DNA from: Cellulophaga sp. RHA19
Lineage (GTDB): Bacteria; Bacteroidota; Bacteroidia; Flavobacteriales; Flavobacteriaceae
Direction of reading: 5' to 3'
Assembly: GCF_002813425.1 (NCBI RefSeq)
Contig: NZ_PHUL01000001.1
Location: 1,995,001-2,059,000 of the forward strand
DNA length: 64,000 nt
Shown here: positions 1 to 9,410 of the stretch, in pieces
How the letters are laid out: the number at the start of each line of letters is the position of its first letter
How positions within the stretch are numbered: position 1 is the first letter of the stretch
Notes under the pieces: generated by a model
Told to the model about the DNA's origin: nothing
What the model saw: the letters and a program-made list of their open reading frames with translations, nothing else
The model's database searches: none
Program-made: the position numbers and the translations under genes

Positions 1-593
1 GGGTAGATTTTAGAGCTAAAAATATTGATGAGGTTTTAAAACATTACAGTAAAATAAATATAATAAAAGGCTTTAGACACGTAGTACAAGGTGAGCCAGA
101 TCATAATTTTTTATTAAGAACAGACTTTTTAAACGGAATATCAAAATTAGAAAAATACAATTTTACGTATGACATTTTGGTTTTTCCGCATCAGTTAGGA
201 GCAGTATTAGAGTTTGTAAAAAAGTTTCCTAAAATAAACTTTGTCATAGACCATATTGCTAAACCATATATAAAAGATGGTTTTTATGATGGTTGGGCAA
301 ACTTAATGTTGACAATTGGCGCACAACAAAATGTGTACTGCAAACTATCTGGTATGGTAACAGAAGCAGATTATATAGCGTGGACACCAGAAACTATACA
401 ACCTTATATGCAATTGGTTTTAAAAGCTTTTGGAGTAGATAGGTTGTTATTTGGATCAGATTGGCCTGTGTGCTTAGTAGCGGGCAACTATAAAAAAGTA
501 AAAGAGTTAGTTACAGATTTTATTTCCCAATTAAGTGCAGAAGATCAAGAAAAGATACTTGGGTTAAATGCTGTAAAATTTTATAATTTATAA
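1..593 (+). CDS. L-fuconolactonase-like amidohydrolase (5' truncated by window)
   Basis: The reading frame is already open at base 3 and has no start in the window, so only the C-terminal ~197 residues are present. The C-terminal LLFGSDWPV motif and the HIAKP segment are typical of the metal-dependent amidohydrolase_2 (TIM-barrel) family that hydrolyses sugar lactones. It ends 11 bases before a gene closely resembling L-fucose dehydrogenase, whose product L-fucono-lactone would be this enzyme's substrate, which supports the fuconolactonase reading. The substrate is inferred from context; a related lactone hydrolase is the alternative. The protein is cytosolic as far as can be seen. Confidence 0.8.
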   Translation, partial: VDFRAKNIDEVLKHYSKINIIKGFRHVVQGEPDHNFLLRTDFLNGISKLEKYNFTYDILVFPHQLGAVLEFVKKFPKINFVIDHIAKPYIKDGFYDGWANLMLTIGAQQNVYCKLSGMVTEADYIAWTPETIQPYMQLVLKAFGVDRLLFGSDWPVCLVAGNYKKVKELVTDFISQLSAEDQEKILGLNAVKFYNL

Positions 594-604
594 AAAGATA
601 TAAA

Positions 605-1396
605 ATGGATTTAGGATTAAAAAATAAAGTAGTTGTAGTAACAGGAGCTGCCGGTATAAAAGGTAGTATAGGAGAAACAATAGTACAACATTTAGCGGCA
701 GAGGGTGCAATACCAGTTATAGTTTGTAGAAATGATAGAGGTTTTGGATATGAAAAAGAACTTAAAGAAAAAGGTATAGATGCTTTGTTTGTAAAAACAG
801 ATTTATCAGACCATACACAAATTGAAGCTGCAGCTAAAACAATAGAAGAAAAATACGATAAAATTGATGCCTTAATAAATAATGTTGGTGTTAATGATGG
901 TGCAGGTTTAGATGCACCTATAGAAGATTTTATGTACTCTCTTAAGCTTAATATGGTAAGTTATTTTGCAATGGCCAAATACTGTTTACCAATGCTAAAA
1001 AAAACTAAAGGAAATATTTTAAATATTGGGTCTAAAGTAGCACTTACAGGCCAAGGAGGTACATCTGGCTACGCAGCATCTAAAGGAGGTGTATTTGGGT
1101 TAACGCGTGAGTGGGCTGTAGATTTAATTAGCTACGGGATACGTTCTAATGCCATTGTTATTGCAGAAAGTTGGACACCTGCTTATGAGGCTTGGATTAA
1201 AACTTTAGAAAACGGAGAAGAAAAACTTCAATCTATTGTAAAAAAAATACCATTAGAAAATAGAATGACTATGCCAGCAGAAATTGCAGACCAATGTTTG
1301 TTTACAATATCTTCAAAATCATCACACACAACAGGACAGTTTATCACAGTAGACGGTGGTTATGTGCATTTAGATAGGTCTTTGTTAACAGAGTAA
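605..1396 (+). CDS. L-fucose dehydrogenase (SDR family)
   Basis: A 263-residue classical short-chain dehydrogenase. The cofactor loop is TGAAGIKGSIG (13-23), NNVG lies at 92-95, and the catalytic Ser/Tyr/Lys are S143, Y156 and K160 (YAASK). The C-terminal SHTTGQFITVDGGYVHLDR closely matches what I recall of the Burkholderia L-fucose dehydrogenase (SHTTGEWLFVDGGYTHLDR). It would oxidise L-fucose to L-fucono-lactone with NAD(P)+ for the neighbouring lactonase. The glycine loop is two residues longer than the canonical TGxxxGxG. Start ATG at 605 lies 11 bases after the preceding stop, so co-transcription is likely. Confidence 0.85.
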   Translation: MDLGLKNKVVVVTGAAGIKGSIGETIVQHLAAEGAIPVIVCRNDRGFGYEKELKEKGIDALFVKTDLSDHTQIEAAAKTIEEKYDKIDALINNVGVNDGAGLDAPIEDFMYSLKLNMVSYFAMAKYCLPMLKKTKGNILNIGSKVALTGQGGTSGYAASKGGVFGLTREWAVDLISYGIRSNAIVIAESWTPAYEAWIKTLENGEEKLQSIVKKIPLENRMTMPAEIADQCLFTISSKSSHTTGQFITVDGGYVHLDRSLLTE

Positions 1397-1488
1397 AATA
1401 ATAAAACATTTGTTCTATTATTTAAGCCAGTAGTGGCCTTTACAAGTAGCTATCATTTTTAATTTTATATCAAAGTAATTACCTAAGT

Positions 1489-2829
1489 ATGAATCAACCA
1501 AAAGTTAACCCAATAGTAAAAAAGGAATTGTTATTTCCTTTTATAATGATAACTTCTTTATTTGCTTTATGGGGAATTGCAAATGACTTAACCAATCCTA
1601 TGGTTTCTGCGTTTAAAAAAGTAATGCCAGAATTGTCTAATATGCAGGCTTCTTTAGTACAGTTTGCTTTTTATTTTGGGTATTTTTTTATGGCATTACC
1701 AGCAGCTTTATTTATTAGAAAGTACAGTTACAAATCTGGTATTATATTAGGGTTGTGCTTGTACGCAATAGGAGCTTTTTTATTTTATCCGGCAGCAGCT
1801 TTACAAGAGTTTAATTACTTTTTAATTTCACTTTGGGTAATAACATGTGGTTTGGCATTTTTAGAGACCACCTCTAACCCATTAATATTGTCATTAGGAG
1901 CAAAAGAAACTGCAACGCAGCGTTTAAATTTAGCACAAGCTTTTAACCCAATAGGATCTTTAATTGGGATGATAGTAGCACAACAATTTGTAATTTCCTC
2001 TTTACGTTCTGATGACAAAAATGAAGCAGGAGAGTTGGTTTATGATTCCTTATCTACTTCTGCAAAAGCTGTTATAAGAGAAAACGATTTAAACGTAATT
2101 AGTGTACCATACATTATACTTGGTGTAGTTGTTTTGTGTATTATGGGCATTATATTATTTATTAAAATTCCTAAATCTGTAGACGGAGATAAAATGTCTA
2201 TTTCAGATTCTTTTAAAAAATTACTAGCTAATAAAAACTACATTTTTGGAGTTGTAGCACAGGCATTTTATGTAGGAGCACAAATTATGTGTTGGACCTA
2301 TATTTTTCAATATGTAGATAACATAAATGAAGGTTTACATAAAAACGAGGCATTAACAGCTACGTGGTATAATGTAGCAGCAATGATTATATTTTTATCT
2401 GGTAGATGGATAGGTACAGCTTTAATGAAAACATTAAATCCGTCTCGTGTATTACTATTATTTGGTTTAGGAGGAGTATTGTTTTCTGCCGGTGCAATTT
2501 TAATACAAGGCCAGTTAGGTTTATATTCATTGGTTACAGTGTCTTTATTTATGTCTATTATGTTTCCTACCATTTATGGTATTGCACTTAAAGATATGGG
2601 AGATGAAGCTAAAATAGGATCTGCAGGTTTGGTAATGGCAATTGTTGGCGGTGCTTTAATGCCAGTTTTACAAGGAGGAATTTTAGATTGGGGAGGACCT
2701 GGTTTTTCAGATGTAAAAGTGTTAGGGTTTATACCAGAAATTAATTTTTCATTTATACTACCACTTATATGTTTATCTGTAGTTACTGCTTATGGGTATG
2801 TAACTTATAAATCATCAAAAAAAATATAA
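1489..2829 (+). CDS. fucP: L-fucose:H+ symporter, MFS (FucP-like)
   Basis: A 446-residue inner-membrane transporter with about 12 hydrophobic segments. The N-terminal LFALWGIANDLTNPMVSAF segment and FLETTSNPLI in the first half are characteristic of the FucP/glucose-galactose branch of the major facilitator superfamily. Placement between L-fucose dehydrogenase and a mutarotase makes L-fucose the likely substrate. It lies 92 bases after the dehydrogenase, with no terminator-like hairpin in the gap, and two bases before the next gene. A related hexose specificity cannot be excluded. Confidence 0.85.
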   Translation: MNQPKVNPIVKKELLFPFIMITSLFALWGIANDLTNPMVSAFKKVMPELSNMQASLVQFAFYFGYFFMALPAALFIRKYSYKSGIILGLCLYAIGAFLFYPAAALQEFNYFLISLWVITCGLAFLETTSNPLILSLGAKETATQRLNLAQAFNPIGSLIGMIVAQQFVISSLRSDDKNEAGELVYDSLSTSAKAVIRENDLNVISVPYIILGVVVLCIMGIILFIKIPKSVDGDKMSISDSFKKLLANKNYIFGVVAQAFYVGAQIMCWTYIFQYVDNINEGLHKNEALTATWYNVAAMIIFLSGRWIGTALMKTLNPSRVLLLFGLGGVLFSAGAILIQGQLGLYSLVTVSLFMSIMFPTIYGIALKDMGDEAKIGSAGLVMAIVGGALMPVLQGGILDWGGPGFSDVKVLGFIPEINFSFILPLICLSVVTAYGYVTYKSSKKI

Positions 2830-2831
2830 TA

Positions 2832-3173
2832 ATGAGTACCAAAAGATATTGCTATTCTTGCGATTTAAAAGACGACTCTAAACTTATAGAAGAGTATAAA
2901 GCATACCACGCAGCAGGTAAAGCTTGGCCAGAAATTACTAAGAGTATAAAAGATGCTGGTATTGTAGATATGCAAATTTACCTAACAGGTAATAGAATGT
3001 TTATGATAATGGAGGTAGACGCAACTTTTGATGCTAATAAAAAGGCTAAAATGGATGCAGAAAACCCCAAAGTACAAGAGTGGGAAAACTTAATGTGGAA
3101 GTACCAACAAGAATTGCCATGGGCAAAAGATGGTGAAAAGTGGATTGCTTTAGAGAAGATATTTCAATTATAA
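2832..3173 (+). CDS. L-rhamnose/L-fucose mutarotase family protein
   Basis: A 113-residue protein of the RhaM-type mutarotase family (ferredoxin-like fold, DUF718). Visible family features are RYCYSCDLK at the start, a central IYLTGNRMFMIMEVD strand and PWAKDGEKWIALEKIFQL at the end. It would interconvert alpha and beta anomers of the imported 6-deoxy sugar so the dehydrogenase sees its preferred anomer. It starts two bases after fucP, so translation is probably coupled. It is the last gene of the plus-strand cluster and is followed by two hairpins. Confidence 0.82.
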   Translation: MSTKRYCYSCDLKDDSKLIEEYKAYHAAGKAWPEITKSIKDAGIVDMQIYLTGNRMFMIMEVDATFDANKKAKMDAENPKVQEWENLMWKYQQELPWAKDGEKWIALEKIFQL

Positions 3174-3202
3174 AAAGTTAGTTTTTTTAGTTCTTTTTGT
3201 TT

Positions 3203-3236
3203 AAGTTTAGGCTGTTTTTATTAACAGTCTAAACTT
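3203..3236 (+). terminator. Rho-independent terminator of the fucose cluster
   Basis: AAGTTTAGGCTGTT (3203-3216) pairs with AACAGTCTAAACTT (3223-3236) with one wobble pair and is followed by a short T run. It sits 30 bases after the mutarotase stop. Confidence 0.7.
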
Positions 3237-3248
3237 TTTACAGTTAAA

Positions 3249-3272
3249 AGGCCTGCTTAAAAAAGCAGGCCT
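3249..3272. terminator. Bidirectional hairpin terminator
   Basis: AAGGCCTGCTT, a short A-rich loop, then AAGCAGGCCTT form a perfect hairpin between two convergent operons. It could serve either strand. On the minus strand it would end the symporter-containing operon. Confidence 0.65.
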
Positions 3273-3311
3273 TCCTTACAAATAAAACTAAACTAACTAC
3301 AAGTTTTGGTT

Positions 3312-4325
3312 TTAAACTATACTGTTGCTATAAGCAACTATTACAATACCAATTACCATACAACTAAGTCCTAGGTATAAAAAGTTTCTTGCTTTTTTAG
3401 ATGCGTTAATCCACTCTTTGGTTATTATACCACTTAAAATTGCTGTTACCACACATGAAGTATTAAAAATTGCGTAACCAACAGTGTTACCCGAAGCTCC
3501 TAATTTATAAGCTGCAAATGCAAATAGGGCAGAAGCGGCATAGTGAAAAAATGCCATTACTAATATTAATACAAAGTTTTTACTAAAAGCAGGCGTTTTA
3601 AAATCTTTCCAAGCTTTTTTACTGTTTAATTGCCATAGAAAATAGGCAGTCATTACAATACCACCACTAATAAAAATAGGAAACATAACAGCAACAGCAG
3701 TAATCCACTCAGCATTTCCTGCAGCTTGGCTAGCCTCATGTAAGTAAGGTCTTCCTGCTGCATTAGCATAACTAAAGCCAGTTGCTAACAAACCGCCAAC
3801 TACAGCAATTAAAATACCTGTGGCCATAGAACCTTTTTTTAAAGTATCATCTTTTGTGTTTTTTTCTACTTTTTCTCGTATAAAACCAGCTTTTCCGTTA
3901 GCAAATATGCCTATTAAAACAACAAACAAACCAATCAAAATTATTGATAGTTTATTAGTAGGGGGTAAGCCATCTTCAATAAAAGGTAATACAGAACCTA
4001 CTAAAATTATGGTTCCAATAAATAAAGAAAACCCTAAAGACAAACCAATGTGATTAATAGCCTTGCTCCACATCATAACTCCAACTCCCCAAAGAAAACT
4101 TGTAAGTCCCATTTTTATCCATATATCTGTTGGCATATTTCCAAAAATATCACCAAACCCTTTTATTAAAGTTATTGATGCAATTATTGGAACAACAAAC
4201 ATTGTTAGTAGAAAAAATAAGCTCCAAGTATTCTCATATTTAAAATCTTTGGTAAATTTTTCTGGTAAGGCATATAGGCCCAACATTAATCCTGCAAAAA
4301 TTGCTAGTAATACTCCTTCTGTCAT
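3312..4325 (-). CDS. RhaT-type sugar:proton symporter
   Basis: A 337-residue membrane protein with about ten hydrophobic helices, starting EGVLLAIFAGLMLGLYALPEKF, which resembles the L-rhamnose-proton symporter (RhaT) family in order and length. It is the last gene of the minus-strand AHG catabolic operon, 34 bases after the epimerase gene. That position suggests it imports 3,6-anhydro-L-galactose, L-galactose or another red-algal monosaccharide rather than rhamnose, since no rhamnose isomerase or kinase is nearby. Substrate assignment is inference. Confidence 0.75.
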   Translation of the reverse strand: MTEGVLLAIFAGLMLGLYALPEKFTKDFKYENTWSLFFLLTMFVVPIIASITLIKGFGDIFGNMPTDIWIKMGLTSFLWGVGVMMWSKAINHIGLSLGFSLFIGTIILVGSVLPFIEDGLPPTNKLSIILIGLFVVLIGIFANGKAGFIREKVEKNTKDDTLKKGSMATGILIAVVGGLLATGFSYANAAGRPYLHEASQAAGNAEWITAVAVMFPIFISGGIVMTAYFLWQLNSKKAWKDFKTPAFSKNFVLILVMAFFHYAASALFAFAAYKLGASGNTVGYAIFNTSCVVTAILSGIITKEWINASKKARNFLYLGLSCMVIGIVIVAYSNSIV

Positions 4326-4359
4326 AGTTTGGTTGTTTTTTTGAGTGAATTAGTTATTG

Positions 4360-5397
4360 TTAAAATGAAAATTTAAAGACGGTTGTGCTCTTAAAATTTT
4401 CACCAGCTTTTGTGATAGATTTTGGTGAGTTTTTAATATTTGGTCCGTTAGGATATCTATGAGTTTCACAACAAAAACCTCTGTATTTGCCGTATTTAAG
4501 TCCGTTTTCTCGTTTTAAATTATTGGCAGTGTATTTACCTGTGTATAAAAGCATACAAGGCTCTGTAGTAAAAACATCTAAACTTAATTGCTCATTTTCA
4601 TTGGCTACTGTTGCCACTTTAGTTACTGTTTCTCCAGTATTATCAAAAACATAAAAATGTTCAAAACCATCATTCATTGCATTGTGTGCGTCTGCAATTT
4701 TTTTTGGGTTTCTTAAATCATCTACATCATTAGAAACATCTACTATTTCTCCTGTTGCCGCACCAGTATTATCTAATTTTAAACGTTTATTTGTAAATAC
4801 TTGAGCTGTATGGTTCTCTATAGATGTACTAAAGCCAGACAAGTTAAAATAGGTGTGGTTTGTTAATGATAATGGTGTATCTGCGTCTGTAAAGGCATAA
4901 TAATTAATAGTAAGTTCATTATTCTCTGTTAAGGAGAAAGTTACAGATACGCTGACATTTCCAGGAAAACCTTCTTCTAAATCTTTACTTATTAAAGTTA
5001 GTTTTACTAAGTTTTCATTGGTACTATCTAGACTCCATAATCTTTTGTCAAAACCCACTGTACCTCCGTGTAAATTATTAGGGCCGCAATTTTTCTCTAA
5101 TTGATATTGTTTACCGTTTAAAGTAAAATTAGCATCTTTAATTTGTGAGCAATACCTACCTACGGTACTTCCAAAATAAGGAGCATTTTCTTTATAGTCA
5201 TCAGAGAAATAACCATCTAAAGTATCAAAGCCACAAGCAATTTCTACTAGGTCTCCTTTTTTATTAGGTATTTGTATAGACGTAATTGTTGCTCCGTAAT
5301 TGGTTATTTTTACCACCATTCCGTTTGCATTTTTTAAAGTATATAAATCTACTTTTTTATCATCTATAAGTCCAAAATTGCTTTGTATTGGTTTCAT
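4360..5397 (-). CDS. Aldose 1-epimerase (galactose mutarotase)
   Basis: 345 residues with GalM-family landmarks: H110 in NNLHGG, H181 in LTNHTYFNLSG (general acid), D243 in MNDGFEH, and E311 in FCCETHRYPN (catalytic base). Length and spacing are normal for the family. It interconverts alpha and beta aldoses, most likely the galactose released by the GH2 enzyme encoded upstream. Ten bases separate it from the cycloisomerase gene. There is no signal peptide, so it is cytosolic. Confidence 0.88.
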   Translation of the reverse strand: MKPIQSNFGLIDDKKVDLYTLKNANGMVVKITNYGATITSIQIPNKKGDLVEIACGFDTLDGYFSDDYKENAPYFGSTVGRYCSQIKDANFTLNGKQYQLEKNCGPNNLHGGTVGFDKRLWSLDSTNENLVKLTLISKDLEEGFPGNVSVSVTFSLTENNELTINYYAFTDADTPLSLTNHTYFNLSGFSTSIENHTAQVFTNKRLKLDNTGAATGEIVDVSNDVDDLRNPKKIADAHNAMNDGFEHFYVFDNTGETVTKVATVANENEQLSLDVFTTEPCMLLYTGKYTANNLKRENGLKYGKYRGFCCETHRYPNGPNIKNSPKSITKAGENFKSTTVFKFSF

Positions 5398-5407
5398 ACT
5401 ATTTTTT

Positions 5408-6499
5408 TTATTGTTGATAAGGAGCTAGTTTTTCCCAGTTAAATACTACGCCTGTTCCAGGTTCGTTTGGAGCCACAGCTCTATGATTTTTTACAACAAG
5501 TGGTCTAGTTGTGTATTCATCTATAGGAAAACTATGTACTTCTGCCCAACCTGCGTTAGGTTGGGCAGAAACTAAACTTACGTGCAGTTCTTGCATACCA
5601 TGTGAACAAGCAGGAACTCCTTGTTTATCTGCTAAACGAGCAGCTTTTAACCAGCCTGTAATACCACCACAGTTAGATGCATCTGGTTGTATAAAAGAAA
5701 GCTTTGCTTGCTCAAAAGCATACTCAAACTCATGTATAGTGTGCAGGTTTTCTCCCATAGCTAAAGGAAATCCAGTTTTATCAACTATTTCTGCAAACCC
5801 TTTGTAATCATCAGGGATAATAGGTTCTTCAAACCAAGTAATATCATATTGTTTAAAACCTTCAATAGCTTTAATAGCCTTTTCTATAGACATAGAATAA
5901 TTGGCATCTACCATAAAAGTAACGTCTGGCCCAATAAATTCTCTAACAGCTTTTATTCGTTCTAAATCTTCATCTAAATTTTCTCTTCCTATTTTAATCT
6001 TAACAGCATTAAATCCGTTAGCTAAATAGGTTTTCATGTTATTAAGAAGCTTTTCTATTGGAAACTGTAAATCTATTCCGCCACAATAAGCTTTACATGT
6101 GTTATCTGTACCGCCAGCCATTTTCCATAGAGGAAGATTGGCTTTTTTACATTTAATATCCCAAAGAGCTATATCTATAGTAGAAATTGCAAATGATGCA
6201 ATGCCACCACGACCAACGTAGTGAATATGCCACTCCATAAAATCGTATAAACCATCTATATCTGTGCCATCTTTACCAATTAAAACAGAAGCAAAGTCAT
6301 ATTCTATCATTGCTTTAATTGCGTGTCCGCCTTTACCACCAGTATAAGTATAACCAGTTCCTTGGCTGCCATCTTCTAAAGTAATAGTAGTAGTTACTAA
6401 CTCAAAATGTGTGTGGTCACCGTGTTTGGCATCATTTAAAACCTCTGGCAACGGAACTTTAAATAGTTTAGCAACTACATTTTTAATTTTTGTACTCAT
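5408..6499 (-). CDS. 3,6-anhydro-alpha-L-galactonate cycloisomerase
   Basis: A 363-residue enolase-superfamily enzyme. Visible active-site residues are K167 and K169 (VKIKI), metal ligands D198 (MVDAN), E224 (WFEEP) and E250 (MGENL), and H300 (CSHGMQELH). The N-terminus, with SDAKHGDH-like LNDAKHGDH and the [15 protein letters not shown] stretch, closely matches the Vibrio sp. EJY3 cycloisomerase as I recall it. The reaction opens the anhydro ring of AHG-acid to 2-keto-3-deoxy-L-galactonate. It follows the AHG dehydrogenase gene by 21 bases, in pathway order. At 363 residues it is shorter than L-fuconate dehydratases (over 420), which argues against the fucose alternative. Confidence 0.88.
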   Translation of the reverse strand: MSTKIKNVVAKLFKVPLPEVLNDAKHGDHTHFELVTTTITLEDGSQGTGYTYTGGKGGHAIKAMIEYDFASVLIGKDGTDIDGLYDFMEWHIHYVGRGGIASFAISTIDIALWDIKCKKANLPLWKMAGGTDNTCKAYCGGIDLQFPIEKLLNNMKTYLANGFNAVKIKIGRENLDEDLERIKAVREFIGPDVTFMVDANYSMSIEKAIKAIEGFKQYDITWFEEPIIPDDYKGFAEIVDKTGFPLAMGENLHTIHEFEYAFEQAKLSFIQPDASNCGGITGWLKAARLADKQGVPACSHGMQELHVSLVSAQPNAGWAEVHSFPIDEYTTRPLVVKNHRAVAPNEPGTGVVFNWEKLAPYQQ

Positions 6500-6520
6500 T
6501 TTAAATATATAAAGTTGCTA

Positions 6521-7975
6521 TTATGCTTTGTGTTTAATGTAAAAAGTCTTTTTCTCCATATACTGTTCAAAACCATATTTACCATCTTCGCCACCCGAAC
6601 CAGAAAGTTTGTAACCATTATGAAAACCCTGGTGTTGTTCTCCGTGACCACGATTTACATAAATTTCTCCATATTCTAGTTCATCATTACATTTCATAAT
6701 GGTATTCATATCATTGGTAAAAACCATTGCAGCAAGTCCATATTCGCAGTCATTTGCATAACCAATAACTTCATCAAAAGTTTTAAACTTTAAAACAGGT
6801 AAAATAGGACCAAAAGATTCTTCATGAACAATAGTCATATCTTGTGTTACGTTGGTTAAAACAGTAGGCTCAAACCAGTATCCTTTTTCAAATTCTGCTC
6901 CTTCTGGTCTTTTACCACCAGTAGCTATAGTTGCACCTTCTTTTACACTAACAGCAACTAAATGCTCCATATGTTTTAACTCGGCAGCATTTACTTTAGG
7001 ACCCATATCTGTATTCTCTAACATAGGATTACCAACTTTTAATGCCTTAGTTTTTGTTATAAATTTTTCCATAAAAACATCGTAAATATCTTCATGCAAA
7101 TACATACGTTCATTACAGGTGCAAACTTGTCCGCAATTATCAAATCTAGAATGTAAAGCAGCGTCTACAGCAGCATCAATATCAGCATCTTTAAAAACTA
7201 TAAAAGGAGCTTTACCACCAAGCTCTAATTGAACATGAGTTAAGTTATTGGCTGCATTTTTTGCTATTTGCTGACCAACAGGTGTAGAACCTGTCATTGT
7301 TACCATTTTTGTAATAGGACTTTCTACCAATGCGTTACCCATAGCTCTGCCAGGACCAGTAATAATGTTTATAACACCAGCAGGTATCCCCACTTTATTT
7401 GCTAAGTTTCCTAACTCTAGTGTTGCTAATGGTGTTTCTGATGTAGGCTTAATAACAATACTATTACCAGCAACTAAAGCCGGACCTAGTTTACGGCCAG
7501 CTAAAGCCAAAGGAAAATTCCAAGCTGTAATTGCAACAACAACACCACGAGGAACTTTTTGAATCCAAATTTGTTCATTAGGATTGTCAGAAGGGATAAT
7601 ATCACCTTCAATTCTACGTGCACCCTCACAGGCATATCTAATAAATGAAGCAGTAACAGCAACCTCAAAACGGGCAACCTTTAAAAGTTTCCCTTGCTCT
7701 TTAGTTAATAGTTGAGCCAAATGTTCTGTATTTGCATCAATTTCATCTGCCAATTTATATAACATATCTGCTCTAGAACGGGCAGGTAATTTTTTCCATT
7801 CCTTTTGGGCTTTGTCTGCAGCTTTTAATGCATCTAAAGCTTCTTCAGCTGTTCCGTTTTGTACATTTGCTACCACTTCTTCTGTAGATGGGTTTACAAT
7901 GGCTATGGTTTCTCCAGATGTAGATTTTACCCACTCTCCGTTAATAAATAACTTGTATTCTTTAGTTGATGACAT
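6521..7975 (-). CDS. 3,6-anhydro-L-galactose dehydrogenase (ALDH superfamily)
   Basis: A 484-residue NAD(P)+-dependent aldehyde dehydrogenase. Seen are N153 (AWNFP), K176 (VIKPT), general base E251 (LELGGK) and nucleophile C285 (GQVC), all at normal positions. Generic ALDH homology alone would suggest lactaldehyde dehydrogenase. The adjacent cycloisomerase, GH117 and GH2 genes make oxidation of 3,6-anhydro-L-galactose to the corresponding acid the better call. C-terminal GFHNGYKLSGSGGEDGKYGF fits this branch from memory. Located in the cytosol. Confidence 0.82.
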   Translation of the reverse strand: MSSTKEYKLFINGEWVKSTSGETIAIVNPSTEEVVANVQNGTAEEALDALKAADKAQKEWKKLPARSRADMLYKLADEIDANTEHLAQLLTKEQGKLLKVARFEVAVTASFIRYACEGARRIEGDIIPSDNPNEQIWIQKVPRGVVVAITAWNFPLALAGRKLGPALVAGNSIVIKPTSETPLATLELGNLANKVGIPAGVINIITGPGRAMGNALVESPITKMVTMTGSTPVGQQIAKNAANNLTHVQLELGGKAPFIVFKDADIDAAVDAALHSRFDNCGQVCTCNERMYLHEDIYDVFMEKFITKTKALKVGNPMLENTDMGPKVNAAELKHMEHLVAVSVKEGATIATGGKRPEGAEFEKGYWFEPTVLTNVTQDMTIVHEESFGPILPVLKFKTFDEVIGYANDCEYGLAAMVFTNDMNTIMKCNDELEYGEIYVNRGHGEQHQGFHNGYKLSGSGGEDGKYGFEQYMEKKTFYIKHKA

Positions 7976-7986
7976 AGTATTTGGTG

Positions 7987-9390
7987 TTATTTTTTTGTGT
8001 TCGTTTTTTTATAAGCATCCATACGCTCGGCAGCGTGGCCTTCAAACTCTCTTCTTAATTGCCAAAGAGGTCTTTCTAGGCTTAGTTCCCAAGCAAATAG
8101 TTGCTTGTATAATTTTTTAACTTTTTTAGGATATTGTGTTGCTAAATTGTTTGTCTCAGAGACATCTTCTTGTAAGTTGTATAGCTCTGCAGGCCTATCT
8201 GGAAATCGTATTAGTTTCCAATCCATATTCCTAATAGCTCCTCTGTTTTCTTTTTTCCAGAAAAGAACTTTATGCGGTCTTTCTTTATCTTCTCCTTTTA
8301 GATAAGGTATTAGATCTACACCGTCTAATTTTTTTAAGCTTGATGATTCTCCGTTTGCAACATTTAAAAATGTAGGAAAAAGATCTAAGGTGCTAATTGG
8401 GTAGTTGTATGTTGTATTTTTCTTTAACTGACCAGGCCATGACATTAAAAAGGGAACTCTAATACCACCTTCCAAATGGTTAGCTTTTGTGCCACTAAGC
8501 GGATTATTGTTAGATTGGTTTGAGTCTGATGGTCCTCCGTTATCATTGGTAAATACAACCAATGTATTATTAGCTAATCCTTGCTTTTTTAACTCATTTA
8601 AAACAGTCCCAATAGCTCTGTCCATTGCTAAAGTCATTGCAGCTAATGTTTTTCTTTTTCCGATAAGATTTGGAAATTTATCTAAATCTTGTTTTGTTGC
8701 CTGCATTGGAGTGTGTACAGCATTAAACGATAAATAGATGAAGAACGGGTCTTGTTTGTTTTTTTTAATGAATGATATTGCTTCTTTAGCCAATTCATCT
8801 GTTAAATAGCCATTGTGTTCTAAAAAGTTTCCAAACCCTCTTTCTAATCTGTCTTCATTTTTAGTTAGTACATTATTTTCGTTATAGGGTAGGTAGCTAC
8901 GAGCACCTCCTCTAAAACCATAAAATGTATCAAAACCACGTTTTGAAGGGTGAAAACGGTCTGCGTTACCCATATGCCATTTTCCAAATAAGGCAGTGGT
9001 ATAACCTTGTTTTTTTAAGTAATCTGCAATAGTAAGTTGGTTTGTAGGCAACCCCATATTATCACCTGTTAAACCAGAATAGCTCATATAACCGGGTACG
9101 TTATTTTCTTCAAAACCAAATTTTTGTTGGTATTGACCTGTTAACATACCGGCTCTAGACGGTCCACAAACAGCTGCACTTACGTAAGCTTGTGTAAATT
9201 TTACACTCTTTTTAGCAAGTTTATCTAGTTCTGGAGTTTTAAATTCAGTACTACCTTGAAAACCAAAATCTGCATAACCAGCATCATCAGATAGTATAAA
9301 AACAATATTAGGTTTTTGCTGGCCAAATAGTAAACTCACCTCTAAAAGGACACAAAAAAGAACTGCTATTTTTATATTTTGATGATGCAT
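7987..9390 (-). CDS. Exported type I (formylglycine) sulfatase
   Basis: 467 residues with an N-terminal signal peptide (about 1-23). The S1-family signature [11 protein letters not shown] has C75 as the residue converted to formylglycine. Metal ligands are visible as D35/D36 (SDDAGYAD) and in FTNDNGG, and GKWHMG carries a substrate/sulfate-contacting lysine. It would remove sulfate esters from red-algal galactans or oligosaccharides in the periplasm, before the exo-glycosidases act. The exact S1 subfamily and sulfate position are not determinable here. A sulfatase-maturating enzyme must be encoded elsewhere. It is embedded in the AHG operon with 11 and 20 base gaps. Confidence 0.88.
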   Translation of the reverse strand: MHHQNIKIAVLFCVLLEVSLLFGQQKPNIVFILSDDAGYADFGFQGSTEFKTPELDKLAKKSVKFTQAYVSAAVCGPSRAGMLTGQYQQKFGFEENNVPGYMSYSGLTGDNMGLPTNQLTIADYLKKQGYTTALFGKWHMGNADRFHPSKRGFDTFYGFRGGARSYLPYNENNVLTKNEDRLERGFGNFLEHNGYLTDELAKEAISFIKKNKQDPFFIYLSFNAVHTPMQATKQDLDKFPNLIGKRKTLAAMTLAMDRAIGTVLNELKKQGLANNTLVVFTNDNGGPSDSNQSNNNPLSGTKANHLEGGIRVPFLMSWPGQLKKNTTYNYPISTLDLFPTFLNVANGESSSLKKLDGVDLIPYLKGEDKERPHKVLFWKKENRGAIRNMDWKLIRFPDRPAELYNLQEDVSETNNLATQYPKKVKKLYKQLFAWELSLERPLWQLRREFEGHAAERMDAYKKTNTKK

Positions 9391-9410
9391 TGTTATACTA
9401 TATAAATTAA

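Noticed and set aside
5408..6499. L-fuconate dehydratase for the enolase-superfamily gene
   Set aside because: It lies in the other operon, is much shorter than fuconate dehydratases and matches the anhydrogalactonate cycloisomerase pattern, including the ALDH neighbour.
6521..7975. Lactaldehyde dehydrogenase (fucose pathway)
   Set aside because: Possible on family grounds, but it is co-transcribed with the AHG cycloisomerase rather than the fucose genes.
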